8,714 nt of DNA, taken from the NCBI GenBank assembly GCA_016182285.1, contig JACOXQ010000054.1, forward strand, positions 1-8,714. The letters run 5' to 3'. A program made the position numbers and the translations under genes. Positions 1 through 4,900 of the stretch are shown here, piece after piece. The stretch's first letter is position 1; every line of letters starts with the position of its first letter. The DNA comes from Candidatus Kaiserbacteria bacterium (GTDB taxonomy: Bacteria > Patescibacteriota > Minisyncoccia > Phycocordibacterales > Phycocordibacteraceae). The notes beneath the pieces were generated by a model. That model saw only the letters and a program-made list of their open reading frames with translations. It was not told the DNA's origin and ran no database searches.

Positions 1-76
1 GAGTGTACCCAAGCAACCTTGCTTGGTTCTGAGTGATGTATAGCACGATTATGCTTCACGCTTTTCCGACCCTATC

Positions 77-85
77 TGTGGACAA
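77..85 (-). other. DnaA-box-like 9-mer
   Basis: On the minus strand this reads TTGTCCACA, one mismatch from the E. coli DnaA box TTATCCACA. It faces a second such site about 90 bases away. Whether the DnaA of this lineage uses the same box is not known from the window, so binding is only inferred. Confidence 0.3.
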
Positions 86-172
86 CTTTTCAGCTGAAAT
101 ATGGAAACAAAAAGAAGAGTATGCAAGTGCATATCAAAAGTACACTACGGTCGTGGTAAACATTTGATACCG

Positions 173-216
173 CACTATCCACAAGATTGAGCGACCGCTC
201 CAAGTCTTGGATAGTG
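173..216. other. Long imperfect hairpin of unknown role
   Basis: Outer arms CACTATCC (173-180) and GGATAGTG (209-216) are perfectly complementary. Inside them AAGA pairs with TCTT and TTGAGC with GCTCCAA, with one- or two-base bulges, leaving a GACC loop. Either strand could form it. No T-run follows on either side, so it does not look like an intrinsic terminator. It could be a structured RNA end, a protein binding site, or a chance structure. It overlaps the DnaA-box-like site at 175-183. Confidence 0.4.
175..183 (+). other. DnaA-box-like 9-mer
   Basis: CTATCCACA differs from the E. coli DnaA box TTATCCACA only at the first base. It lies in the left arm of the hairpin at 173-216 and is oriented opposite to the similar site at 77-85. 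The functional meaning is unproven. Confidence 0.3.
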
Positions 217-238
217 ACCCAAATACTGGTTGGATGAA

Positions 239-268
239 AATGAAAACCGTCCTGCAACGGTTTTCATT
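239..268 (-). terminator. Intrinsic terminator of the 129-residue gene
   Basis: Perfect 12-bp inverted repeat: arms 239-250 and 257-268 around a 6-base loop. On the minus strand the stem is followed by a T-rich tail (TTTTCATCC), and it begins 19 bases after the stop codon of the gene at 287-676. The plus-strand side has no T-run, which fixes the direction. A second, mutually exclusive pairing (246-252 with 271-277, 7 bp) ends directly before the T-rich tail and could also act as the terminator stem. Confidence 0.75.
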
Positions 269-286
269 GCGGACGGTGGACGACGT

Positions 287-676
287 TTACGAAAGTCGTG
301 GACCCGGCATTAGGGATATCCGCCGCCCGAACTTCCTGAACATCTGCTGTTCGAGCAATGCGACTGACCGATTGGCACGTGACCTGATTTCTTGTACTGC
401 GGCAATGTCCTCCATCGCCTCGCGCTGCGCTTTATTGAGCGGCAACGAGAGAGCGTGGGCTTCGATCGCTGCACTGATCCTGCAGTACGAGTTGGAACAC
501 GTGCGAATCGAGATTATGTCCTGCCCCACCTTTTTCACCGCCTCTTCAGTCGCTCTGTTCTTGCAGTTGTAGTCGCGATGATTGTTGTAGCAGATTTTTT
601 CTGTAACGTGCGGCCTCGCTGGATAAAACGTAACACTGAGAATCGCCGCCATTCCATCAACTTGAACCTTGTTCAT
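287..676 (-). CDS. Uncharacterised 129-residue protein
   Basis: I do not recognise the family. The ATG at 676 is chosen because an AGGGGG ribosome binding site lies 4 bases upstream and a plausible promoter precedes it; a longer frame back to 715 would include the promoter -10 region. The product is soluble-looking, without a signal peptide or membrane segment. It has four cysteines (29, 38, 60, 65), possibly a metal or disulfide set, an alanine- and glutamate-rich helical middle (about 66-112), and a basic tail (FRKFGRR). The gene sits alone between the terminator of the ribosomal operon and its own terminator, so it is a monocistronic unit. The complete promoter, ribosome binding site, frame and terminator set argues that it is a real gene. 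The open plus-strand frames overlapping it have no such signals. Confidence 0.75.
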   Translation of the reverse strand: MNKVQVDGMAAILSVTFYPARPHVTEKICYNNHRDYNCKNRATEEAVKKVGQDIISIRTCSNSYCRISAAIEAHALSLPLNKAQREAMEDIAAVQEIRSRANRSVALLEQQMFRKFGRRISLMPGPRLS

Positions 677-680
677 AGAA

Positions 681-686
681 CCCCCT
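681..686 (-). promoter_or_regulatory. G-rich ribosome binding site of the 129-residue gene
   Basis: AGGGGG on the minus strand, 4 bases before the ATG at 676. It decides the start of this gene over upstream alternatives. It is also the only strong Shine-Dalgarno-like sequence before any gene start in the window. Confidence 0.6.
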
Positions 687-713
687 ATAGTCAGGACCGT
701 GTTGTCCAAAACC

Positions 714-741
714 AATCTAGCATTTCTACTCTCAAAATCAA
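714..741 (-). promoter_or_regulatory. Sigma70-type promoter of the 129-residue gene
   Basis: On the minus strand TTGATT (736-741, 4 of 6 to the -35 consensus), a 16-base spacer, and TAGATT (714-719, 4 of 6 to the -10 consensus) preceded by TGC, an extended -10. The octet GCTAGATT with its TG is the same as in the infA promoter. The -35 overlaps the foot of the terminator of the ribosomal operon. The expected transcript start near 707 gives a leader of about 30 bases. Confidence 0.5.
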
Positions 742-769
742 ACAGGCTCTCGTAATTGAGAGCCTGTTT
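734..769 (-). terminator. Intrinsic terminator of the ribosomal operon
   Basis: Perfect 12-bp inverted repeat, AAACAGGCTCTC (740-751) and GAGAGCCTGTTT (758-769), with a 6-base loop. It begins 7 bases after the rpsI stop. On the minus strand it is followed by GATTTT, a short T-run; the plus-strand side is purine-rich. It closes the nine-gene operon that starts at infA. Confidence 0.85.
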
Positions 770-776
770 GGAGATA

Positions 777-1169
777 TTAGCGCTTGCTCCACTGCTTGGC
801 CTTGCGGGCCTTCACGAGTCCGGGCTTCTTGCGCTCTTTGGCGCGGGGGTCGCGCTTGAGGAATGTCGCTGCTTTAAGGGCTTTGCGCGTGTTCGGCTCC
901 GCTTTCACAAGCGCGCGGCTGATGGCGTGGCGGACCGCGTCCGCCTGTGCGGCGATGCCGCCGCCTTCCACGTGCGCAGTGACTTGATAGCTCTCGGCAC
1001 TCTCGGCCTTGGCGAGCGCCTCTTCGGCGATGAGCGCGCGCAGGTCGGTCTTAAAATAGTCCTTCGCAGCTTTTCCGTTCACTGTGACACTGCTCTTCGG
1101 CGCGACAGACATACGTACTGTTGCGATTGCGGTCTTCCTGCGTCCGACGGCGGTGATAAAAGAAGTCAT
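777..1169 (-). CDS. rpsI: 30S ribosomal protein S9
   Basis: Component of the small-subunit head whose C-terminal tail reaches the P-site tRNA. The 130 residues match the usual bacterial length. The N-terminus TAVGRRKTAIATVRM is the family signature, followed by the glycine-rich VEGGGIAAQADAVRHAISRAL (about 68-88) and the conserved basic tail ending WSKR, which carries the P-site-contacting Ser-Lys-Arg. It is the last gene of the operon, 24 bases after rplM, in the common rplM-rpsI pairing. There is no Shine-Dalgarno; the bases before the ATG even read ACCTT. The operon terminator follows directly. Confidence 0.98.
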   Translation of the reverse strand: MTSFITAVGRRKTAIATVRMSVAPKSSVTVNGKAAKDYFKTDLRALIAEEALAKAESAESYQVTAHVEGGGIAAQADAVRHAISRALVKAEPNTRKALKAATFLKRDPRAKERKKPGLVKARKAKQWSKR

Positions 1170-1193
1170 AAGGTGTAAGTGGTAAGGTTAAAG

Positions 1194-1544
1194 TTATTCG
1201 TTTACTATCAAATTTTTCATACGAGGCTTGCGTAGCTTATTGCGCGGAATCATCCCGTCCACCGTCTTCTTCACCACCTCGGCGATTCCCTTCTTCGCGA
1301 GCATCTCTTCCATGGTCATCTCGTAGAAGCCTCCCGGATATCCGGTGTAGCGCGTATAGATTTTTCCTTTCGTGCGGCGCGCGGGCAAGTGGATCTTCCC
1401 GGCGTTGGTGACGGTGACCGTCACCGGCAGAGCCTGATTCTTGGCGAAATGAACGGAGCGCTTGCCTAGGAGGGCGTGCGCCGCCTCGCTCGCCACGCGC
1501 CCGAGCGTGCGGTCAGTCGCATCTATGATTATTTCTGTTTTCAT
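1194..1544 (-). CDS. rplM: 50S ribosomal protein L13, short form
   Basis: Early-assembly large-subunit protein. Recognisable features are IDATDRTLGRVASEAAHALLGK (7-28), the YTGYPGG segment (about 66-72) matching HTGHIGG of E. coli L13, and VDGMIPRNKLRKPRMKNL near the end. At 116 residues it is shorter than the 142 of E. coli: about a dozen N-terminal residues are missing and the chain stops at LIVNE, before the usual C-terminal tail containing His-Ala-Ala-Gln-Gln-Pro. Reading frame and neighbours are intact, so this is a reduced protein and not a broken gene. The ATG overlaps the rplQ stop (ATGA), so translation is probably coupled. No Shine-Dalgarno is seen. Confidence 0.96.
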   Translation of the reverse strand: MKTEIIIDATDRTLGRVASEAAHALLGKRSVHFAKNQALPVTVTVTNAGKIHLPARRTKGKIYTRYTGYPGGFYEMTMEEMLAKKGIAEVVKKTVDGMIPRNKLRKPRMKNLIVNE

Positions 1545-1894
1545 ACGAATGATATATAAGCTAGCTTGCGCGCATCATTGTATCCGCGCTTCGTCCGCTT
1601 CACCACGCGCGTGTACCCGCCGTTTCTGTTAGCATACCGCGGTCCGATTGAATCAAACAGTTTTTTTGTTGCCGCCTTATCACCAAGCTTTGATAACGCG
1701 AAACGGCGGGTCGCCAGCGTGTTCGCCTTTGCGTACGAGACGAGACGCTCCATAAATGGGCGAAGCGCCTTCGCCTTCGCCTCAGTCGTTGAGATGCTCT
1801 CCTCCAAGACGAGGGAGCGCGCGAGCGACTTGATGAGCGCTCGGCGCTGGCCGGCTTCTCGGTGGAATGTTTGGCCTTTTGTCGTGTACGCCAT
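1541..1894 (-). CDS. rplQ: 50S ribosomal protein L17
   Basis: Large-subunit protein near the exit tunnel. The start is the ATG at 1894, giving MAYTTKGQTFHREAGQRRAL and 117 residues; a longer frame to 2023 only runs through the end of rpoA and adds a low-complexity Ser/Arg-rich shadow. The signature LVLEESISTTEAKAKALRPF (28-47) matches the E. coli L17 motif with ETTEAKAKELR. Conserved GGYTRVVK lies near residue 92. The start is 4 bases after the rpoA stop, with a partial ribosome binding site (TAGGG) very close to the ATG. The stop overlaps the rplM start by 4 bases. Confidence 0.97.
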   Translation of the reverse strand: MAYTTKGQTFHREAGQRRALIKSLARSLVLEESISTTEAKAKALRPFMERLVSYAKANTLATRRFALSKLGDKAATKKLFDSIGPRYANRNGGYTRVVKRTKRGYNDARKLAYISFV

Positions 1895-1898
1895 ATCC

Positions 1899-2909
1899 CT
1901 ATTCGGCCTTAAGCGTGAGGCCGTGACTGGAGAGCGCGATGGAGATCTCTTCAATCGCCTTCTCTTCAATCTCGGGCTCGGCTTTGAGGCCGTGGACGGC
2001 GAGCGCGACGGAGATTTCTTCAATCGCTTTCTCGCCTATGCCATCCAGCTCCTTCAGCGCGCTAGCAGACTTGCGCGCGAGTCCTGCCGCGCTCTTAATC
2101 CCGGCACCTTCAAGAGCTGAAGTAATACGCGCCGAGAGCTCCAGGTCGGCTATCTTAACTTTTGATGCGCCCGTAACAGGTGCAGCGCTCTCATCAGCCT
2201 TGGCGGAGGAGCTTGTGTCAGATTCTTGAAAGCCGATAACGGCCGAGAGCTGGTGAATCATCGTCTCGATGGACCTCGTGAGCGCTTCGCGCGGAGCGAT
2301 AGTGCCGTTCGTTTCAATCAGAATACGCAGGCGGTTGAAGTCGGTGCGGTTGCCGACGCGCATATTCTCTACTTCGTAATTTACGCGGCGGATAGGAGTG
2401 AAAGTTGCGTCCAGCGCGATGGTGCCGATTTCCACCTTGTCTTTCGTGAGCACTTCGCGAGCGACATAGCCGAGACCGCGCTCTATCGTGGCTTCAAGTT
2501 CAAGAGCCGCTTTACCCGACAGGTCGCAGATGTGCTGTTCTGGATTCATGATCTCCACTTGGCTGGGCAACTTGAAATCTTTTGCCGTAACTTCGCCCGA
2601 ACCCTTCGCGACGAGCGAAACCGTCTGGGGTTCGTCGCCGTGGAGGACGAAGTGTACGCGCTTCAGGTTCAGGAGTATCTCCATAACTGTTTCGCGGGAG
2701 CCTTCAATCGTGGAGAATTCGTGCGGGACGCCCTCAATTTTGACCTGCGTTACGGACGCTCCCGGCAACGAGGATAGAATAATGCGGCGCAGAGAATTGC
2801 CAAGCGTATGTCCGTATCCCGGATACAGCGAATCTATTTCATACACGCCCTGCAGTCCTTCTTCGGAGACGATACGGGGCTTACTCGGTAGGGTGATGTG
2901 GTATTCCAT
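1899..2909 (-). CDS. rpoA: DNA-directed RNA polymerase subunit alpha
   Basis: Scaffold for RNA polymerase assembly and contact point for upstream DNA and activators. The N-terminal domain (about 1-225) has GYGHTLGNSLRRIILSSLPG (31-50), the dimerisation signature, and GNRTDFNRLRILIETNGTI (186-204). A flexible linker (about 229-250, Ser/Ala/Asp-rich) joins a helix-hairpin-helix C-terminal domain (251-315). Arg261 in LELSARITSAL is equivalent to the DNA-binding Arg265 of E. coli. The chain is 336 residues against about 329 in E. coli. The extra length comes from a tandem duplication: residues 293-315 are repeated, with changes, as 316-336, so the last helix of the domain occurs twice. The start matches the family. 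There is no good Shine-Dalgarno. The gene lies 66 bases after rpsD and 4 bases before rplQ. Confidence 0.98.
   Translation of the reverse strand: MEYHITLPSKPRIVSEEGLQGVYEIDSLYPGYGHTLGNSLRRIILSSLPGASVTQVKIEGVPHEFSTIEGSRETVMEILLNLKRVHFVLHGDEPQTVSLVAKGSGEVTAKDFKLPSQVEIMNPEQHICDLSGKAALELEATIERGLGYVAREVLTKDKVEIGTIALDATFTPIRRVNYEVENMRVGNRTDFNRLRILIETNGTIAPREALTRSIETMIHQLSAVIGFQESDTSSSAKADESAAPVTGASKVKIADLELSARITSALEGAGIKSAAGLARKSASALKELDGIGEKAIEEISVALAVHGLKAEPEIEEKAIEEISIALSSHGLTLKAE
1902..2033 (-). repeat. Tandem duplication at the 3' end of rpoA
   Basis: Unit 1 (1965-2033, 69 bp) and unit 2 (1902-1964, 63 bp) are aligned head to tail at a 69-bp offset. Over the first 47 bases or so from the shared GAGGCCGTG I count about 7 mismatches. 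They encode EKAIEEISVALAVHGLKAE and EKAIEEISIALSSHGLTLKAE. Several differences are synonymous or conservative, which suggests that the second copy is kept as protein and is not a recent error. Confidence 0.9.
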
Positions 2910-2944
2910 AACGCAATCGTAATTACCTGTTGTTAATTTTAAAT

Positions 2945-2968
2945 ATTTAAATTTTTAAATATTTAAAT
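2945..2968 (-). repeat. AT-rich 24-nt spacer element, copy A
   Basis: It lies between rpsD and rpoA, beginning 7 bases after the rpsD stop codon and 35 bases upstream of the rpoA ATG. It is built as three ATTTAAA heptamers at 8-base steps and is almost self-complementary. It matches copy B (3591-3614) at 23 of 24 positions. All 24 bases are A or T, inside an operon that is otherwise about half G+C. Confidence 0.85.
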
Positions 2969-2975
2969 ATGAATA

Positions 2976-3590
2976 TTATCTCGTGTAGAACGAGAGCACG
3001 GCGACGAGGTCGCCAGCCGTGTCGGCAGACGCGCTTGTCGGGCGCTCTTTTACCGAGCCCTCCATTTTCTTCGGGTCCCACGTGAGCCACGACGGGAGCG
3101 GCCGCTCCAAGAATCGCTCATTGAATCCGACGAGAACTCCGTGCTCTTTTGAACCTTCGCGCACGGCTATTTTATCACCGACAAACAGCGACTGGGACGG
3201 AACGCGTGATTTCTTTCCGTTTACCGTCACGTGGCCGTGCGCGGCCATCTGGCGAGCTCCTCGCCGCGTCGGTGCGAGGCCGAGGCGCCAGATGACATTG
3301 TCAAGCCGCAGTTCAAGAAGTTCGTGCAGACGCTCGCTCGGTTGGGTATTATGCACCTCTGCGAGCGACTTGCGCACGTAATTGCGGAACTGCTTTTCGG
3401 GCAATCCGTAGGTTATGCGCACCTTCTGCTTTTCCAGCATCTGCTTGCCGTATTCGCTCTGGCGTCCGCGCCCCTTGCGCTTGTTCTTCGCAGAGCGGTC
3501 GGCGGATAGCGCGAACTTCTGCGTCTGCGCTTTTTCAAATACTGTCGCGCCGAGGCGCTTCGCTATTTTGTATCGTGGTCCGGTGATCAT
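2976..3590 (-). CDS. rpsD: 30S ribosomal protein S4
   Basis: Primary 16S rRNA-binding protein that nucleates the small-subunit body; in E. coli it also represses the alpha operon. The 204 residues are close to the usual length. The N-terminus MITGPRYKIAKRLGA is typical, the helical domain runs to about 90, and the S4 RNA-binding fold spans about 95-143, with RLDNVIWRLGLAPTRRGARQ and HVTVNGKKSRVPSQ. There are no cysteines, so it is the zinc-free form. A short insertion near 181-192 (KERPTSASADTA) precedes the final strand. The ATG abuts AT-rich element B with no Shine-Dalgarno. Confidence 0.98.
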   Translation of the reverse strand: MITGPRYKIAKRLGATVFEKAQTQKFALSADRSAKNKRKGRGRQSEYGKQMLEKQKVRITYGLPEKQFRNYVRKSLAEVHNTQPSERLHELLELRLDNVIWRLGLAPTRRGARQMAAHGHVTVNGKKSRVPSQSLFVGDKIAVREGSKEHGVLVGFNERFLERPLPSWLTWDPKKMEGSVKERPTSASADTAGDLVAVLSFYTR

Positions 3591-3614
3591 ATTTAAATTT
3601 TTAAATATTTAAAC
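3591..3614 (-). repeat. AT-rich 24-nt spacer element, copy B
   Basis: It fills nearly all of the spacer between rpsK and rpsD and touches the rpsD ATG. It has 23 of 24 positions in common with copy A and 22 of 24 with copy C. On the coding strand it takes the place where a ribosome binding site would stand and contains none. Confidence 0.85.
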
Positions 3615-3618
3615 ATTT

Positions 3619-4053
3619 CTACACGCGTCGCGGTTTCGGCGGACGCGGTCCGTTGTGCGGTACCGGTGTCACGTCCTTAATTGACTTTATTTGGATGCCT
3701 TTGCCGGAAAAAGAACGAAGAACGGACTCACGGCCGGCGCCGACGCCCTTGATGATAACCGTAGCTTCTTTTAGACCTATCATCATTCCCTTCTCACCCA
3801 GGAATTCGCCGACCTTTGCCGCCGCGTATGGCGTAGACTTCCTCGCACCTGAAAAGCCGAGTGCGCCCGCGCTTGAAGAGACGACGGCATTACCCTTGTC
3901 ATCGGTGAGAATGGCCTTCGTATTGTTGAAGGTCGCTTCAATGTGGAGAATGCCCTTCTCCAGATGGCGCTTAGTCGCTTTGGACAGGGCGCGCTCCTTA
4001 CGTCCCGCGTCCATGCCTCTCCCGCTCTTTTTGATGATGCGTTTCTTTCCCAT
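3619..4053 (-). CDS. rpsK: 30S ribosomal protein S11
   Basis: Platform protein of the small subunit next to the mRNA exit and the E site. From the ATG at 4053 the protein has 144 residues. HIEATFNNTKAILTDDKGN (37-55), GFSGARKSTPYAAAK (66-80), KGVGAGRESVLRSF (102-115) and the end DVTPVPHNGPRPPKPRRV are all family hallmarks. A TTG at 4068 would add five residues but overlaps rpsM. The ATG is preferred because it follows the rpsM stop by a single base (TAATATG), an arrangement suited to re-initiation. The N-terminal basic extension of about 25 residues is longer than in E. coli (129 residues). Confidence 0.97.
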   Translation of the reverse strand: MGKKRIIKKSGRGMDAGRKERALSKATKRHLEKGILHIEATFNNTKAILTDDKGNAVVSSSAGALGFSGARKSTPYAAAKVGEFLGEKGMMIGLKEATVIIKGVGAGRESVLRSFSGKGIQIKSIKDVTPVPHNGPRPPKPRRV

Positions 4054-4054
4054 A

Positions 4055-4435
4055 TTATGTTTTTTCAAGAGTGCGGCGGCCGGAAGTCATCGTCTTCCTC
4101 ACATTGCCACGGCGCGTGCGCGAATTGGTCTTTGTGCGCTGGCCGCGCACGGGCAGTCCGCGTGTGTGCCTGTCTCCGCGGATTGAGCGGATATCCTTCA
4201 AGCGCTTGATGTTCTGCCCTATCTCTCGGCGCAGCTCGCCTTCAATGGTGAATTTCTCTGCGAGTGAGCGGATCTTTTGTTCCTCGCCGCTCGTAAGCTC
4301 GCTCCCTTTTTTGTCCGCCGGCACGCCGACCTGCTTCAGGATGTCGCGCGCGCGCGCTGGACCGATGCCGAAGATAAGCGGCAAAGAATATGCGAGCTGT
4401 TTGGTATCTGGAATTGTGACGCCTGCTATGCGCAT
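4055..4435 (-). CDS. rpsM: 30S ribosomal protein S13
   Basis: Head protein that forms intersubunit bridges and contacts the P-site tRNA through its basic tail. The 126 residues begin MRIAGVTIPDTKQLAYSL and contain the helix-turn segment FGIGPARARDILK (22-34) and the hallmark LRREIGQNIKRLKDIRSIRG (68-87), followed by DRHTRGLPVRGQRTKTNSRT (88-107). The ATG directly abuts AT-rich element C (4436-4459), and no Shine-Dalgarno is present. The stop is one base before the rpsK ATG. Confidence 0.98.
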   Translation of the reverse strand: MRIAGVTIPDTKQLAYSLPLIFGIGPARARDILKQVGVPADKKGSELTSGEEQKIRSLAEKFTIEGELRREIGQNIKRLKDIRSIRGDRHTRGLPVRGQRTKTNSRTRRGNVRKTMTSGRRTLEKT

Positions 4436-4459
4436 ATTGAAATTTTTAAATGTTTAAAC
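4436..4459 (-). repeat. AT-rich 24-nt spacer element, copy C
   Basis: It lies between rpmJ and rpsM, directly against the rpsM start codon. It differs from copy B at two positions (4439 and 4452). Together with copies A and B it shows that the same element recurs in three spacers of one operon. Confidence 0.8.
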
Positions 4460-4462
4460 ATA

Positions 4463-4579
4463 TCAACCTTGTCTTGCCTTGCGGCGCGGATTCTTCTTAT
4501 TAATACGGTACAAGCGGCCGCCTCTTTTGACGAGTTGGTCTCCCGGCTGTTGCACCTTTATTGACGCGCGAACTTTCAT
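4463..4579 (-). CDS. rpmJ: 50S ribosomal protein L36, zinc-free form
   Basis: This small gene encodes 38 residues, starting MKVRASIKVQQPGDQLVKRG and ending KKNPRRKARQG. The start MKVRAS and the end KxRQG are the L36 signature. In the common form Cys-x2-Cys, a further Cys and a His bind zinc; here the aligned positions are Gln, Asp and other non-ligands, and there is no cysteine at all, so this is the C-minus type. It follows infA by 19 bases, the usual infA-rpmJ order. Upstream of the ATG the sequence is A-rich (AAAATAAG) without a Shine-Dalgarno. Confidence 0.95.
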   Translation of the reverse strand: MKVRASIKVQQPGDQLVKRGGRLYRINKKNPRRKARQG

Positions 4580-4598
4580 CTTATTTTGGACTAATTAT

Positions 4599-4838
4599 TT
4601 ATGTTAAACGACGAACGATTCTCGCTTTGCCCCCGTACGGGTCTAATACCATTTCCACCTGGTCTCCCATCAAGACGCGAATGCGATGCAGGCGCATCTT
4701 GCCGGCCATATACGCGAGAACGAGTTCGCCAGCCTCTCCCTCAACACTTGCAGGCACGCGAACACGAAAAAGCGAGTTGGGCAACACTTCTTCAACGGTG
4801 CCATTCACCGTGGATTTTGTTTCTTCGCCTCCGCTCAT
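4599..4838 (-). CDS. infA: Translation initiation factor IF-1
   Basis: Small OB-fold protein that occupies the A site during initiation. Its 79 residues contain GTVEEVLPNSLFRVRV (13-28), AGKMRLHRIRVLMGDQVEM (45-63) and the C-terminal DPYGGKARIVRR (66-77), all diagnostic. The loop between the second and third strands (about 29-39, with EGEAGE) is a few residues longer than in E. coli IF-1 (72 residues). It is the first gene of the operon, starting about 26 bases downstream of the predicted transcript start. No clear Shine-Dalgarno is present (only GG at a suitable distance). Confidence 0.96.
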   Translation of the reverse strand: MSGGEETKSTVNGTVEEVLPNSLFRVRVPASVEGEAGELVLAYMAGKMRLHRIRVLMGDQVEMVLDPYGGKARIVRRLT

Positions 4839-4871
4839 TTTACCAGGATGGATCCATGCAAGTACTCATAC

Positions 4872-4900
4872 AATCTAGCAGATATGCCAAAAGCCGTCAA
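4872..4900 (-). promoter_or_regulatory. Promoter of the infA-rpsI operon
   Basis: On the minus strand: TTGACG (4895-4900, 5 of 6 to TTGACA), a 17-base spacer, and TAGATT (4872-4877, 4 of 6 to TATAAT) preceded by TGC, an extended -10. The -35 begins on the base after the stop codon of the upstream membrane-protein gene. The predicted start near 4865 leaves a leader of about 26 bases before infA. It is the best promoter in the window, and it separates the ribosomal operon from the alaS group. Confidence 0.75.

Larger units (their letters stand above)
1..286. other. Gene-free stretch at the left edge
   Basis: I see no convincing gene here. All three plus frames entering from the left edge stop within about 45 bases, and the minus strand offers only a 28-codon frame. 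The stretch holds structured DNA: an 8-bp palindromic pair at 9-26, a 14-base palindrome TATGCA-AG-TGCATA at 120-133, two DnaA-box-like 9-mers at 77-85 and 175-183, a long imperfect hairpin at 173-216, and the terminator of the next gene at 239-268. The palindrome at 9-26 has no T-run on either side, so I do not call it a terminator. The left part could be the downstream flank of a gene outside the window. Confidence 0.6.

Noticed and set aside
9..26. Palindrome CCAAGCAA-CC-TTGCTTGG as a terminator
   Set aside because: No T-run follows on either strand. It may still be a binding site.
1..240. A tRNA or other known structured RNA gene
   Set aside because: No T-loop-like GGTTCRA segment, acceptor stem pairing or other recognised conserved core is found on either strand.
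207..859. Two overlapping plus-strand open frames (207-572 and 392-859)
   Set aside because: They lie opposite the 129-residue minus-strand gene and rpsI, cross two terminators, and have no promoter or ribosome binding site. They are shadows.
1895..2023. A 43-residue N-terminal extension of L17
   Set aside because: It is the rpoA 3' end read in another frame. L17 homology starts exactly at the ATG at 1894, 4 bases after the rpoA stop.
4054..4068. TTG start for rpsK, five residues longer
   Set aside because: It overlaps rpsM, whereas the ATG at 4053 follows the rpsM stop by one base and gives a normal S11.
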